Source: Chitinophagaceae bacterium | GTDB taxonomy: Bacteria > Bacteroidota > Bacteroidia > Chitinophagales > Chitinophagaceae | Assembly (NCBI GenBank): GCA_023229465.1 | Contig: JALNZE010000009.1 | Span: 73,224 to 137,223, forward strand | DNA: 64,000 nt | Direction: 5' to 3' | Shown: positions 1 to 9,269 of the stretch, piece after piece | Numbering within the stretch: position 1 is the stretch's first letter | How the letters are laid out: each line of letters begins with the position of its first letter | The notes under the pieces: model-generated | The model's database searches: none | Told to the model about the DNA's origin: nothing | The model's input: the letters and a program-made list of their open reading frames with translations, nothing else | Made by a program: the position numbers and the translations under genes

Positions 1-666
1 AGATCCGATGGTAGTAGGTTGTGGCCTTGGTTTGCCAAAGCCCGAATAAAAACCAAAAGCATCCATCATCATAAAAGCCCCGTTATGGTGAAAATCATCA
101 CCAATAAACCAGTCGGTTACGGGCGCCTGCGGACTAACCGCTTTTAGTGATGGGTGATTGCTTAAGGCTGCCATGGCAGCATAGAAGCCGGGGTAGGAAG
201 TGCCGAATACACCTACCTGGTTATTGTTATTCGCCACGTTTTTGGTTAGCCAGTCAATGGTATCAAAAGCATCACTGGCTTCATCAATATCTGTATTGCT
301 GGTTTTATGGTTGTTATACGGACGAACATCTACAAATTGTCCCTCACTCATCCAGCGTCCGCGAACGTCCTGTATAACATAGATATAATTTTCTTTCAGA
401 AAATATTTGCGGGGGTTATTCCAGAAGCCGGCAAATTTACCCTCTCCATAAGGCGAACAGGAATAGGGTGTACGGGTTAGCAGGATGGGATGTTTTTCTG
501 AAATGTCTTTGGGCGCATAAATAACGGTAAAGAGTTTTACCCCATCGCGCATGGGGATGGTAACTTCTTTTTTTGTGTAATTATTTACGATCCAGGCCGA
601 ATCGGCATTCTGGGAGATTGCTGAAAAGGGTAAGAGGAGAAGGAGTAACTGAAAGATATTTTTCAT
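1..666 (-). CDS. CocE/NonD-type alpha/beta hydrolase (X-Pro dipeptidyl-peptidase S15 family), C-terminus cut by window edge
   Basis: Reading the minus strand from an ATG at 666 gives 222 open codons that run off the left edge, so only the N-terminal part is present. A signal peptide (MKNIFQLLLLLLPFSAISQ) is followed by the family start, in which a beta strand with IPMRDGVKLF leads into TRTPYS, then QDVRGRWMSEGQF. GTSYPG near residue 160 is the nucleophile elbow of the family (GxSYxG, Ser nucleophile). The family cleaves X-Pro dipeptides or acyl esters; the substrate cannot be told here. It is probably exported to the periplasm. Asp and His of the triad should lie outside the window. A hairpin terminator separates it from pyk, which is also on the minus strand and upstream. 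Confidence 0.85.
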   Translation of the reverse strand, partial: MKNIFQLLLLLLPFSAISQNADSAWIVNNYTKKEVTIPMRDGVKLFTVIYAPKDISEKHPILLTRTPYSCSPYGEGKFAGFWNNPRKYFLKENYIYVIQDVRGRWMSEGQFVDVRPYNNHKTSNTDIDEASDAFDTIDWLTKNVANNNNQVGVFGTSYPGFYAAMAALSNHPSLKAVSPQAPVTDWFIGDDFHHNGAFMMMDAFGFYSGFGKPRPQPTTIGS

Positions 667-694
667 AGGGGGGGTGATTTAGAAACCTGAAAAT

Positions 695-728
695 AAAAAA
701 GATTCCTCTTTGAGGAGGAATCTTTTTT
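695..728. terminator. Rho-independent terminator downstream of pyk
   Basis: Stem GATTCCTC (701-708) pairs with GAGGAATC (715-722) around a 6-base loop, with an A-run on the left and a T-run on the right, so it can work on either strand. It lies just after the pyk stop and before the hydrolase gene. Confidence 0.8.
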
Positions 729-748
729 ACTATTTTGTACAATCTTAT

Positions 749-2239
749 CTACACAACTTTGGTGAGCTTGATAATATTGGTAGGTAAATGCTGATCAACG
801 GGGGTACTTCCGGTATTTACCACAACATCTCCCGGATGGAGGAACCCTCTTTCCCTGAGGATATTAATCTGGTCGTTAATGATATCATCCAGGCTATCTT
901 CCTCTGAATAATAAAAGGCACGTACACCCCAACTTAAACTAAGCTGGTTTACCAGTGATTTTTCTTTGGTAAAAATAAATAAAGGGGATAGGGGCCTGTA
1001 ACTGCTGAGCATAAAGGCGGTATAGCCGCTTTGTGTCATGCCAATCAGGGCTTTTGCATCCACATCATCAGATATTTTACAGGCATTATAACAGATGGCA
1101 TCACTATGAAAAGAAGGAGAATGTGGTTGGGGTTTAAGATCCTCCTCCCTGTTATACCGGTATTCTTTTTTTTCTACTTCCGCAATAATTTTACGCATGG
1201 TTTCAACCACCAGCACGGGGTGCTGGCCGGTAGCCGTTTCTCCGCTTAGCATTACAGCATCCGCCCCTTCCAGTACGGCATTGGCAACGTCTGTAATTTC
1301 ACTACGGTTAGGTTTTACCCGGTCAATCATGCTTTCCATCATTTGCGTGGCCACAATAACAGGCTTGGCACGATGCAGGCATTTACGTATCAGTTCTTTC
1401 TGAATTAATGGAATTTGTTCAACAGGAAGCTCTACACCCAAATCACCACGGGCCACCATAATACCATCACTTTCTAAAATGATATCACGTATATTTAAAA
1501 GGGCTTCCGGTTTCTCTATTTTAGCAATAATTTTTGTTTTGCTTTTTTTCTCTGCCAGCTTACTTCTTAAAATAACGATATCCTTTACACTGCGCACAAA
1601 ACTCAGTGCTACCCAGTCGCAGTTCTGTTCAATAATGAATTCCAGGTCGGCCAGGTCTTTTTCAGTTAAGGCAGGTAAGGATATTTTAGTGTCGGGCAGA
1701 TTGATCCCTTTTTTAGAAGATAAGATGCCGCCTAAAGTAACCAGCACTTTTACATCGCCATTTTTTTCAATCCCAACAACCTTCACTTCAATCTTACCGT
1801 CATCAATCATAATGATATTACCCATCACAACGTCACCAGCCAGGTTTGGATATGACACATAAATCTTTTCAAGTGTACCTACACATTTTTCATTCGTAAA
1901 GGTTAATACGTCACCTGCTTTTACTGTTAATGAATTATTTTCAATTTCACCTATCCGTAGTTTGGGGCCCTGAAGATCTGCGAGGATGGCAATATTGTAT
2001 GGTTCAGCTATATTGATATTACGGATATGTTCTATGATAGTTAGTTTGTCTTCATGACTGCCATGCGAAAAGTTAAGACGGAAAACGTTAACCCCGGCCT
2101 TAACCAGGTCTAGCAGTTTCTCATAAGTATCGCAGGCAGGTCCAACCGTAGCAACAATCTTTGTGCGATGATTTACGTGTGCCACACCTGCCTTTTTATC
2201 CATTTCTCTATGCAGGTATTTATCAAGATTCTTTGACAT
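749..2239 (-). CDS. pyk: Pyruvate kinase
   Basis: 496 aa, the usual length of bacterial pyruvate kinase without an extra C-terminal domain. It transfers phosphate from phosphoenolpyruvate to ADP in the last glycolytic step, in the cytoplasm. The N-terminal barrel strand TKIVATVGPA, the FRLNFSHG substrate loop, the ADLQGPKLRIGE region, the catalytic lysine in IIAKIEKPEA, the metal-binding VARGDLGVE and the ATQMMESM and SGETATGQHP signatures are all present in order. The C-terminal domain contains the AKALIGMTQSG stretch typical of the allosteric-site domain. It lies 46 bases downstream of pfkA on the same strand, so the two glycolytic enzymes are likely co-transcribed. The start chosen gives MSKNLDKY, with no better internal alternative. 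Confidence 0.98.
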   Translation of the reverse strand: MSKNLDKYLHREMDKKAGVAHVNHRTKIVATVGPACDTYEKLLDLVKAGVNVFRLNFSHGSHEDKLTIIEHIRNINIAEPYNIAILADLQGPKLRIGEIENNSLTVKAGDVLTFTNEKCVGTLEKIYVSYPNLAGDVVMGNIIMIDDGKIEVKVVGIEKNGDVKVLVTLGGILSSKKGINLPDTKISLPALTEKDLADLEFIIEQNCDWVALSFVRSVKDIVILRSKLAEKKSKTKIIAKIEKPEALLNIRDIILESDGIMVARGDLGVELPVEQIPLIQKELIRKCLHRAKPVIVATQMMESMIDRVKPNRSEITDVANAVLEGADAVMLSGETATGQHPVLVVETMRKIIAEVEKKEYRYNREEDLKPQPHSPSFHSDAICYNACKISDDVDAKALIGMTQSGYTAFMLSSYRPLSPLFIFTKEKSLVNQLSLSWGVRAFYYSEEDSLDDIINDQINILRERGFLHPGDVVVNTGSTPVDQHLPTNIIKLTKVV

Positions 2240-2285
2240 TTTGTGGGGGTTGGTTGGTAATCGTTAGTAATGAAATAGCTATAAA

Positions 2286-3272
2286 TTATCGGGCCAGGAT
2301 CTTAGCGATCTTGAACCAGTCATCTGGTATTTTTTGTTTTGCCTTTACGGCATTGTCTAAGGGGGTATAGTGTAATTTATTGTTGAGAATTCCCACCATC
2401 ACATTGATTTTGCCATTCAGTAAACACTCCACCGCGTGATAGCCCATCCTGCTGGCAATCAGCCTGTCTAAGCAGCTAGGGGCGCCACCTCTCTGGATAT
2501 GGCCCAGAATACAAACCCTGATATCCGCATTGGGTAATCTTTCTCTCATGATGGCAGCAATTTCATTGGCACCGCCAAATTCATCTCCTTCTGCCACCAC
2601 TATCAGGTTAACCAGTTTTTGTCTTTTTTCTTTTTCGGTGAGTGAGGCAACCAATTCTTCAATATCGGTTTTTTCTTCAGGTATCAGTATATTTTCGGCG
2701 CCTGTGGCAATTCCGCTGTGGAGGGCGATATAGCCGGCATCCCTACCCATCACTTCTACAATAAAAAGACGATCATGCGCATCAGCCGTATCCCTGATCT
2801 TATCAATGGCTTCTACTGCTGTGTTAACGGCTGTGTCGAAACCAATGGTAAAATCACTACCCGCGATATCTTTATCAATGGTACCTGGAATACCGATACA
2901 GGGAATATCGAACTCATGACTAAATTGTTGTGCCCCACGAAAGCTTCCATCTCCACCAATAATTACCAGGCCATTAATACCGCGTTTGGTAAGGTTGGCA
3001 TAGGCTTTTTTTCGTCCCTCATATTCAAAAAACTCCTTACTCCTGGCCGTTTTAAGAATAGTGCCCCCACGCTGGATGATATTGGCTACGGATCTGGAAT
3101 CCATCTGAAAAATATCGTCATCCACCATACCACTGAAACCCCGCATGATTCCGAAAATATCAAGTCCATGATAGAGTCCTGTTCTTACTACTGCTCTTAT
3201 CGCGGCATTCATACCAGGAGCATCTCCACCGGAAGTTAGTACGCCAATCTTTGTTACTTGTTTTGCAGACAT
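2286..3272 (-). CDS. pfkA: 6-phosphofructokinase
   Basis: 328 aa, close to the bacterial ATP-dependent PfkA length. It phosphorylates fructose 6-phosphate to the 1,6-bisphosphate. Seen: SGGDAPGMNAAIRAVVR (ATP/Mg site), GGDGSFRGAQ, the catalytic loop GTIDKDIAGSDFTIGFDTA (TIDKD motif with the base Asp), VEVMGRDAGYIAL and the GHIQRGGAPS segment that contacts the effector and substrate. GGDG followed by S is the signature of ATP-using rather than pyrophosphate-using enzymes. It is the first gene of the pfkA-pyk pair and has a good promoter about 85 bases upstream. Confidence 0.98.
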   Translation of the reverse strand: MSAKQVTKIGVLTSGGDAPGMNAAIRAVVRTGLYHGLDIFGIMRGFSGMVDDDIFQMDSRSVANIIQRGGTILKTARSKEFFEYEGRKKAYANLTKRGINGLVIIGGDGSFRGAQQFSHEFDIPCIGIPGTIDKDIAGSDFTIGFDTAVNTAVEAIDKIRDTADAHDRLFIVEVMGRDAGYIALHSGIATGAENILIPEEKTDIEELVASLTEKEKRQKLVNLIVVAEGDEFGGANEIAAIMRERLPNADIRVCILGHIQRGGAPSCLDRLIASRMGYHAVECLLNGKINVMVGILNNKLHYTPLDNAVKAKQKIPDDWFKIAKILAR

Positions 3273-3357
3273 TGTATTTTGCTGGTTCTTCTTTTGTGCA
3301 TTGAAATATTAAAGGTAATCATAGTGTAATACAGTGTGTATCAACTATTCGGAGTCG

Positions 3358-3387
3358 CAAAAATAAGCATTTGCCAGTAAATGCCAA
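3358..3387 (-). promoter_or_regulatory. Bacteroidota-type promoter for pfkA
   Basis: On the minus strand TATTTTTG (3358-3365) matches the TAnnTTTG -7 element, and TTGG (3384-3387) sits 18 bases further upstream as a -33 candidate. This implies a leader of about 80 bases before pfkA. Confidence 0.55.
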
Positions 3388-3425
3388 GTTCTGGAGATAC
3401 ATTGTATTTTTCGTACACTTGTAAA

Positions 3426-4319
3426 ATGAACCTAATCATTACAGGAGCCAATGGTTTTTTGGGCCAACATTTGACTGCTTTCTTTGCAGGCAAAGGGTTT
3501 ACAGTTATGGGTGTATCGCGTGGACAACGCAGGATACCTGAAAAAATAAATATTATTTACCAGGAATCCGAACTAACCAGCGTTAGTAATGTTAGTAATC
3601 TGCGAAACTTGTTTGAAAATTTCCAACCTGCTGTAATTATTCATACGGCTGCCATGAGTAAACCGGATGAATGTGATGCGCTGAAAGAACAATGCCTCCT
3701 GAATAATGTAAAAGCTACCGGGCATTTAGTACAATTTGCCAAAGAACTGCAGGCTCATTTTATACAAATTTCTACTGACTTCATATTTGGTGAGAATGGC
3801 CCGCATGCGGAAGAAGCCATACCAAACCCATTAAATTTTTATGGACAAAGCAAACTGATGGCCGAGGAACTGGTGATGGATAGTGGCCTGCCATTTACCA
3901 TTATTCGCCCTGTATTTATTTACGGTAAACTTTGGGAAGGAATGCGTCCCAGTTTTTTACACTGGGTAAAGCAAAATCTGGAGCAGGGAAAGAAAATTAA
4001 AGTAGTAACAGACCAGGTGCGCACACCAACCTATGTTGAAGATATTTGCCGGGGAATTGAAACGGTTGTCCAAAAAAAAATAACAGGTAAATACCATCTT
4101 GCCGGGAAAGATAGTTTATCACCCTATCAAATGGCGCTGACTGTTGCCGAAGTTTTGCGATTGAATCAATCATTGATAGAACCTGTTACGGCTGATACCT
4201 TTCCTGAAACAGTTATCCGGGCTAAAAAATCGGGGTTACTGATTCATAAGGCACAAAAAGAACTTGGGTATGAGCCGGTATCATTTAAAGAAGGAGTGAG
4301 ACTAACCTTTGACAGGTAA
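3426..4319 (+). CDS. NAD-dependent epimerase/dehydratase, RmlD-like sugar-nucleotide reductase
   Basis: 297 aa from ATG 3426; an in-frame ATG 45 bases earlier would only add a non-conserved peptide before the Rossmann strand, so the internal start is preferred. The N-terminus NLIITGANGFLGQH has the nucleotide-binding TGxxGxxG (residues 6-13). STDFIFG (116-122) and Tyr139-x3-Lys143 (NFYGQSK) form the extended-SDR catalytic set, and TYVEDICRGI is the RmlD-like substrate-domain helix. RmlD enzymes reduce dTDP-4-keto-rhamnose, but no other rml gene is here and the exact sugar is not known. It converges on the CtlX gene with a 9-base gap. Confidence 0.85.
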   Translation: MNLIITGANGFLGQHLTAFFAGKGFTVMGVSRGQRRIPEKINIIYQESELTSVSNVSNLRNLFENFQPAVIIHTAAMSKPDECDALKEQCLLNNVKATGHLVQFAKELQAHFIQISTDFIFGENGPHAEEAIPNPLNFYGQSKLMAEELVMDSGLPFTIIRPVFIYGKLWEGMRPSFLHWVKQNLEQGKKIKVVTDQVRTPTYVEDICRGIETVVQKKITGKYHLAGKDSLSPYQMALTVAEVLRLNQSLIEPVTADTFPETVIRAKKSGLLIHKAQKELGYEPVSFKEGVRLTFDR

Positions 4320-4328
4320 AAAATGATT

Positions 4329-5255
4329 TCAGCAAATCAAATACGGGTTCAATGGCAGAAAAATTTCTGCCATCATACAACGGGCGCTACCGCCACCATT
4401 GGTTTCTATAGTTGTAATATCGGAATGAATGATCGGATTAAATGCTTCCAGTTGCAGAATCTGTTCCTCAGTTAAACTGCGAAAAGCCTGTGACGACATT
4501 ACCAGGAAAATTGTACCATCCGCATTATGTACCTGCAACATATTACCGGCAAAATGATTCATTTGATCAATACTGATTTCAATAATTTTTTTCCCGGTTT
4601 CTGTTAGCTTTCTTACCACCATTTGTCTTTCAGTACGATCATGTATCGTTTCTAAACAGATCACTGCATAGGCATCGGCAACACACATCATTACATTGGT
4701 ATGGTAAATGGGTTGGTTCCCCAAATCAAAAGCGGTAAAGTAAACAGGTTGGTAATCCAGCTTTTCACAGAAAACGGTCAATACATTTTTATCGGTTCTG
4801 GGTGATAAGCAGGCATAGGCTAAGGCATGATCCCTGTCTAACACCATGCTGCCTGTTCCTTCCAGAAATGCATGATACGCCTCATGTTCCGTTAAGTCTA
4901 TTATTTGATCCACCCCAAATTTTTTCTGTATCTCATCCAGCACATGTTGCTTTCTTTCCAGTCTTCTGTTTCCGGCAAACATAGGGTAGAGGCAAACGGT
5001 TGCCTTCTCATGAAAAGATATCCAGTTGTTCGGAAATATAGAATCAGGTGTATGCGGATCCGGGGTGTCATTAATAACGGTCACATCAATTCCATTTGAT
5101 TGCAATACAGCAATAAAAGTTTCGAATTCCATTAAAGCATTTACCTGTATGTCAATATCCGCAGATTTCGTCTGAAAACTATTGTTCACTGCTGTTTCTT
5201 CATTGAAGTCGAAATGTACCGGTTTGATCATTAACAGGTGAGAACTATGCTGCAT
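4329..5255 (-). CDS. ctlX: CtlX-type citrulline/arginine-deiminase-related hydrolase
   Basis: 308 aa, guanidine-modifying-enzyme superfamily (pentein fold). Residues visible: the FPNNWISFH segment (75-82), GTGSMVLDRDH (134-143), a catalytic His185 in IYHTNVMM, FAGNMLQV (235-242) and the C-terminal nucleophile Cys293 in GGGSARCMMAE. This arrangement matches the CtlX family; a characterised member in Francisella hydrolyses citrulline to ornithine. Whether this one acts on citrulline, arginine or a methylated arginine is inference. It lies 38 bases downstream of the arginine-deiminase-like gene on the same strand, so the two probably act in one pathway. Confidence 0.8.
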   Translation of the reverse strand: MQHSSHLLMIKPVHFDFNEETAVNNSFQTKSADIDIQVNALMEFETFIAVLQSNGIDVTVINDTPDPHTPDSIFPNNWISFHEKATVCLYPMFAGNRRLERKQHVLDEIQKKFGVDQIIDLTEHEAYHAFLEGTGSMVLDRDHALAYACLSPRTDKNVLTVFCEKLDYQPVYFTAFDLGNQPIYHTNVMMCVADAYAVICLETIHDRTERQMVVRKLTETGKKIIEISIDQMNHFAGNMLQVHNADGTIFLVMSSQAFRSLTEEQILQLEAFNPIIHSDITTIETNGGGSARCMMAEIFLPLNPYLIC

Positions 5256-5293
5256 CTTTAGATTTTTGGTTTTGTTAATTAGTGTTTAACTGA

Positions 5294-6733
5294 TTATTTG
5301 CCAACCGGTTCACGCCAGAGAGGCATACTCATGCAGTGAAAACCACCCCTGGCCCTCGACAGTTCAGCGGAGGGCATCAGGATTAAAGTATCCACTATCG
5401 ATTCAACCTGAACAGTACCTGCTTCCAGCTGGTTCAATAATTCTTTAACATGTACAACGGTAAAACCTGCATTTTTAAAGGCTTCAGTAGTCTTGTCATT
5501 CCTGTCATAGCCCAATACCACTCCTTCTTTTAAAGCCAGCAGGTTACAGGAATCCGTCCATTGTTCACGTGCATTATAAGGGAATTCATTGTTCCCCGAA
5601 AAAAGGCACGTGACTTCCCCTTCGCAGTGCAGATCATTCTTGCTGATATCCACTAACAAATCTTCCAGGCTTTCAAATGAAACCGGATTTTCCGGGCATT
5701 TTTTGCTGAACTGTAAAATTTTTATTTTTTCTTCTTTTTTTATTTCGAGAATGCGTTCTATGGCATTTTCATCCTCATGTTTTACCGCTTTTCTCGAAAA
5801 ATTACCCAGCATCACCCATACATCTCTTTTTACCTGTGTAAAAACAGTGTCGATATGCATATAATCCCTTTTCCTGGGAATTTTTATGATGGTTACCTTT
5901 TCCATTAATCCTTTTTCAAACATCATATTGGTAATGCGAACGGCTGCTTCAGAAGAGGTTCTTTCGCTAACACCTACCAGCAGGTGGTTCTCACTTACAA
6001 CCATGATATCCCCGCCTTCCAGTGTTATCTTTCTATCATCTTCTTCCTTTGGCATTAAAAAACTATGGTGCGAGTCGGCCAGTTCAATGATATTATTCCG
6101 GTATCCCCGAAACAATGAATGATGAAAGAAAATATACTTGGCCAGCAGGGCTTCCCTGGTACGCGCTTTTTTTGCGGGCTTATTCAATAATACATGATCT
6201 TTAATAGTAATGCCAATATCCCGTGTAAATATAAAATTCGGAATAGGGGCAAAGATCAACTCTGTGTTATTAGCGGTACCTGAAATAAATGTTTTTGCCA
6301 GTTGAATGGGGGTATATGCCTGCAGCGTATTTTGTGTTTCATAAGTACATCCTTCAATGGCACAAACCGATGCAACCAGTCTTGACTGGATTTCTTTGTC
6401 TTCCAGCACTTCGGCGAGTAACCACTGCAACTCAACCACTTTATCTGACCGGAAAAAAACGGGTTTGTCGGGTTTATAAAAATCCCGCCTGGCTTCTTTT
6501 GCATCAATAGCAGCCACCTGCCCTTTTATTTTGGACGGATCCAGAAAATAGAGTAGAATTTTGGTATAGTAATCATACTCATTTCTGCGTATGGTTTCCA
6601 GGTGTACGATGTCTTCAAATAACCAATCCTGCGCTTTTGAAGGAACTACTTTACCCAGCCCGCTATCCGGACTATGTACCAATAACCGTTTTAAGGTACC
6701 TATTTCGGAGGTCACAGATAATTTAGTATCCAT
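5294..6733 (-). CDS. Arginine-deiminase-family protein
   Basis: 479 aa, longer than classic arginine deiminases of about 410 aa. Superfamily residues are in place: FTRDIGI (Asp loop), LEGGDIMV (Glu-x2-Asp-type loop), MHIDTVFTQ (catalytic His and Asp) and the C-terminal RGGFHCMSMPL with nucleophile Cys467. Extra length lies mostly in helical segments in the first third, such as the LHPS-less region around residues 40-130. The likely reaction is hydrolysis of arginine to citrulline and ammonia, or a related guanidine. No carbamate kinase or ornithine carbamoyltransferase is present in the window, so a fermentative ADI pathway is not indicated. First gene of a two-gene unit with the CtlX-type gene, divergent from hutI. 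Confidence 0.8.
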   Translation of the reverse strand: MDTKLSVTSEIGTLKRLLVHSPDSGLGKVVPSKAQDWLFEDIVHLETIRRNEYDYYTKILLYFLDPSKIKGQVAAIDAKEARRDFYKPDKPVFFRSDKVVELQWLLAEVLEDKEIQSRLVASVCAIEGCTYETQNTLQAYTPIQLAKTFISGTANNTELIFAPIPNFIFTRDIGITIKDHVLLNKPAKKARTREALLAKYIFFHHSLFRGYRNNIIELADSHHSFLMPKEEDDRKITLEGGDIMVVSENHLLVGVSERTSSEAAVRITNMMFEKGLMEKVTIIKIPRKRDYMHIDTVFTQVKRDVWVMLGNFSRKAVKHEDENAIERILEIKKEEKIKILQFSKKCPENPVSFESLEDLLVDISKNDLHCEGEVTCLFSGNNEFPYNAREQWTDSCNLLALKEGVVLGYDRNDKTTEAFKNAGFTVVHVKELLNQLEAGTVQVESIVDTLILMPSAELSRARGGFHCMSMPLWREPVGK

Positions 6734-6875
6734 ACGTAAAGCAAATTACAACTTTCTTTCCAAAGGCTTTATTTCGCGGATAGTTCCATCCCATCCATTT
6801 TGAACATAGCACAATAAGTAAGTGTGCTGATTATACCTTTAAAATAGGTTGTTTGCTACTAATCCGGAAAACCCG

Positions 6876-6906
6876 TTGGCCAGGAAGGAGAATCTGTCTA
6901 ATTTTC
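6876..6906 (+). promoter_or_regulatory. Promoter for hutI, very short leader
   Basis: TTG (6876-6878), 20 bases, then TAATTTTC (6899-6906), a one-mismatch TAnnTTTG box. The box ends only 4 bases before the hutI ATG at 6911, so the transcript would be nearly leaderless. Confidence 0.45.
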
Positions 6907-6910
6907 CTGC

Positions 6911-8146
6911 ATGAACCTGCTGATCACCAACATACACCAGTTACTAAATGTTCGAACTGAAAGTAAATTATTAAGGGGCGAAGAACTGTCTCAACTTCCC
7001 GTTATCCGGAACGCTTTTTTGGTTGTAGAAAACGGGTTGATCAAAGAATATGGCGAGATGTCATCCATCGGGCATCTTCCATCCGCTATGCCGGTATATG
7101 ATGCACAGGGGGCCACCGTACTACCTACCTGGTGTGATAGCCATACGCATTTGGTTTTTGCAGCCAGCAGGGAAACAGAATTTGTAGATAAGATTAAAGG
7201 GTTGAGTTATGCCGAAATAGCCGCCAAGGGTGGAGGTATTCTCAACTCTGCCACTGTATTGAATGCAACTACGGAAGATACTTTATTTGAACAGGCCTGG
7301 CAACGCTTGCAGGAACTGATGAAACTTGGCACGGGCGCCATCGAAATTAAGAGTGGCTATGGGTTAACAGTAGCGGGTGAATTAAAGATGCTGCGGGTGA
7401 TTAAACGATTAAAGGAAATATCACCCATTCCTGTTAAAGCCAGTTTTCTGGGTGCGCATACTTATCCGCTGGAATTTAAAGAGAACCACACCGGCTATAT
7501 CAACCTGGTTATTGATGAAATGCTGCCAAAGATCGCTGCCGAAAAATTAGCCGATTATATTGATGTTTTTTGTGAAGACGGTTTTTTTAGTCCGGATGAA
7601 ACCACTACTATTTGCCGTGCCGGAATAAGCTATGGACTGCGGCCAAAAATTCATGCCAACCAGTTACGGGCATCCGGTGGAACCCAGGCAGGCGTTGCAC
7701 TGGGCGCCTTATCCGTAGATCATTTAGAAACCATGGATGAAGATGCGATCCTTGCATTGGCCGGTTCAGCAACCATCGGTACACTATTGCCTACCGCGGC
7801 TTTCTTTCTCAGAATGCCATTTCAGCCCGCCAGGGTTTTACTGGATAAGGGTTGTGCCATCGCACTGGCATCTGATTATAATCCCGGATCCAGTCCCAGC
7901 GGCAATATGAACCTGGTGGTGGCCATGAGCTGTATCCAAATGAAACTCTTACCTGAAGAAGCCATCAATGCGGCAACCCTTAACGGTGCTTATGCAATGG
8001 ATCTGGGAGAGGTATTGGGCAGTATCACACCCGGCAAAATAGCGAATCTCATTTTTACCAAACCCATTCCTTCCGTAGCTTATTTGCCTTATGCCTTTGG
8101 ATCCAACCTGGTTGAGAAAGTGATGATCAATGGTGTTTTTATTTGA
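6911..8146 (+). CDS. hutI: Imidazolonepropionase
   Basis: 411 aa, the standard length. It hydrolyses 4-imidazolone-5-propionate to N-formimidoyl-L-glutamate, the third step of histidine degradation. Amidohydrolase-fold metal ligands are visible: DSHTHLVF (HxH, residues 75-85), the IKSGYGLT substrate segment, LGAHTYP (His), KIHANQL (His), SVDHLE and the catalytic Asp in LASDYNPGSSPSGNM. It is followed after 76 bases by hutG, with which it forms the end of the hut pathway. The urocanase and histidase genes are not in this window. Confidence 0.97.
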   Translation: MNLLITNIHQLLNVRTESKLLRGEELSQLPVIRNAFLVVENGLIKEYGEMSSIGHLPSAMPVYDAQGATVLPTWCDSHTHLVFAASRETEFVDKIKGLSYAEIAAKGGGILNSATVLNATTEDTLFEQAWQRLQELMKLGTGAIEIKSGYGLTVAGELKMLRVIKRLKEISPIPVKASFLGAHTYPLEFKENHTGYINLVIDEMLPKIAAEKLADYIDVFCEDGFFSPDETTTICRAGISYGLRPKIHANQLRASGGTQAGVALGALSVDHLETMDEDAILALAGSATIGTLLPTAAFFLRMPFQPARVLLDKGCAIALASDYNPGSSPSGNMNLVVAMSCIQMKLLPEEAINAATLNGAYAMDLGEVLGSITPGKIANLIFTKPIPSVAYLPYAFGSNLVEKVMINGVFI

Positions 8147-8222
8147 AGTATATTTAGGTTGAGAGAGGGTGATGCCGGATTGCGTTATTGCCTGATGTTT
8201 CATTCCAGTAAAATGCAGCCAT

Positions 8223-9269
8223 ATGAGTCATTTTAAATTTTATGACAAAAGAGATGTATTATCCCTCACCAGGATCCGACGTTTTGAAACGAAGCTGGGA
8301 GAACGTATCCAGGTATTGGCTGATCATACTTCACTGGAAGCTTCCCTGCAACAGTCGGCTTCAACCTATGTATTATTAGGCATTCCGGAAGACATCGGTG
8401 TAAAAGCCAATATGGGTATTGGTGGAACGGATTCTGCCTGGCTCTCTTTTCTGCAATCCTTTCTTAATATCCAGAGTAATGATTTCCTGGAAGGAGGTAA
8501 TATTCTTTTATTGGGCCATTTTGATTTTTCCGATATTGAACAACTGATCGAAAAAAATGCACATGATTTTGATGAGCGATTGGCCGCCTACCGCCATGCG
8601 GTTAATACAATTGATGATGAAGTGGAACAACTGATACATATCATCACGCAAAATAAAAAAATACCGATTGTGATTGGTGGCGGTCATAATAACTCTTACC
8701 CCTGTATTAAAGGAGCAGCCAAAGGGCTATATAAGGCAGGCGTTATCCAGCTTGCACAGATTAATGCCATCAATTTAGATGCCCATGCTGATTTCAGACC
8801 GATGGAAGGCCGTCATTCCGGCAATGGTTTCAGTTATGCAGAAGCAGATGGTTACCTCGAAAAATATTGTGTGGTTGGGCTGCATGAAAATTATTTACCA
8901 CAAAATGTATGGATGGATATGGTGAATAATCCTTTTGTTGATTGCATAACCTATGAAGACATTTTTCTGCATGAAAAAAGAACTTTTTTACAGGCAGTGG
9001 GCCATGCAACCGAGTTTACGGATGATACCCATTGTGGCATTGAAATAGATCTGGATGTAATTGAACATGCCTTAAGCAGCTCCTCCAGTCCGGTAGGCAT
9101 TACACCGTCTCATGCCAGGCAATTTGTTAGTTTTACTTCTTCCGAAAGTAAAGTGGCCTACCTGCATATCAGTGAGGGCGCTACCAAATTATCTGATGGC
9201 AGAACCAATGATAGTACGGGTAAAATGATTAGTTACCTGGTGAGCGATTTTGTAAAAGGGGTGAGTTAA
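8223..9269 (+). CDS. hutG: Formimidoylglutamase, arginase-family
   Basis: 348 aa, ureohydrolase (arginase/agmatinase) fold. Binuclear manganese ligands are seen in IGGGHNNSYP (His), NLDAHADFRPMEGRHSG (DxHxD) and GIEIDLDVI (DxD). Position directly after hutI makes hydrolysis of N-formimidoylglutamate to glutamate and formamide the best call over arginase or agmatinase. The longer N-terminal part (about 120 residues before the first metal ligand) fits the Bacteroidota HutG-like branch. Its stop codon overlaps that of the convergent ABC-F gene by 4 bases. Confidence 0.88.
   Translation: MSHFKFYDKRDVLSLTRIRRFETKLGERIQVLADHTSLEASLQQSASTYVLLGIPEDIGVKANMGIGGTDSAWLSFLQSFLNIQSNDFLEGGNILLLGHFDFSDIEQLIEKNAHDFDERLAAYRHAVNTIDDEVEQLIHIITQNKKIPIVIGGGHNNSYPCIKGAAKGLYKAGVIQLAQINAINLDAHADFRPMEGRHSGNGFSYAEADGYLEKYCVVGLHENYLPQNVWMDMVNNPFVDCITYEDIFLHEKRTFLQAVGHATEFTDDTHCGIEIDLDVIEHALSSSSSPVGITPSHARQFVSFTSSESKVAYLHISEGATKLSDGRTNDSTGKMISYLVSDFVKGVS

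Noticed and set aside
2718..3239. 173-codon open frame on the plus strand over pfkA
   Set aside because: Antisense to a certain gene; the codon pattern follows from the pfkA reading frame.
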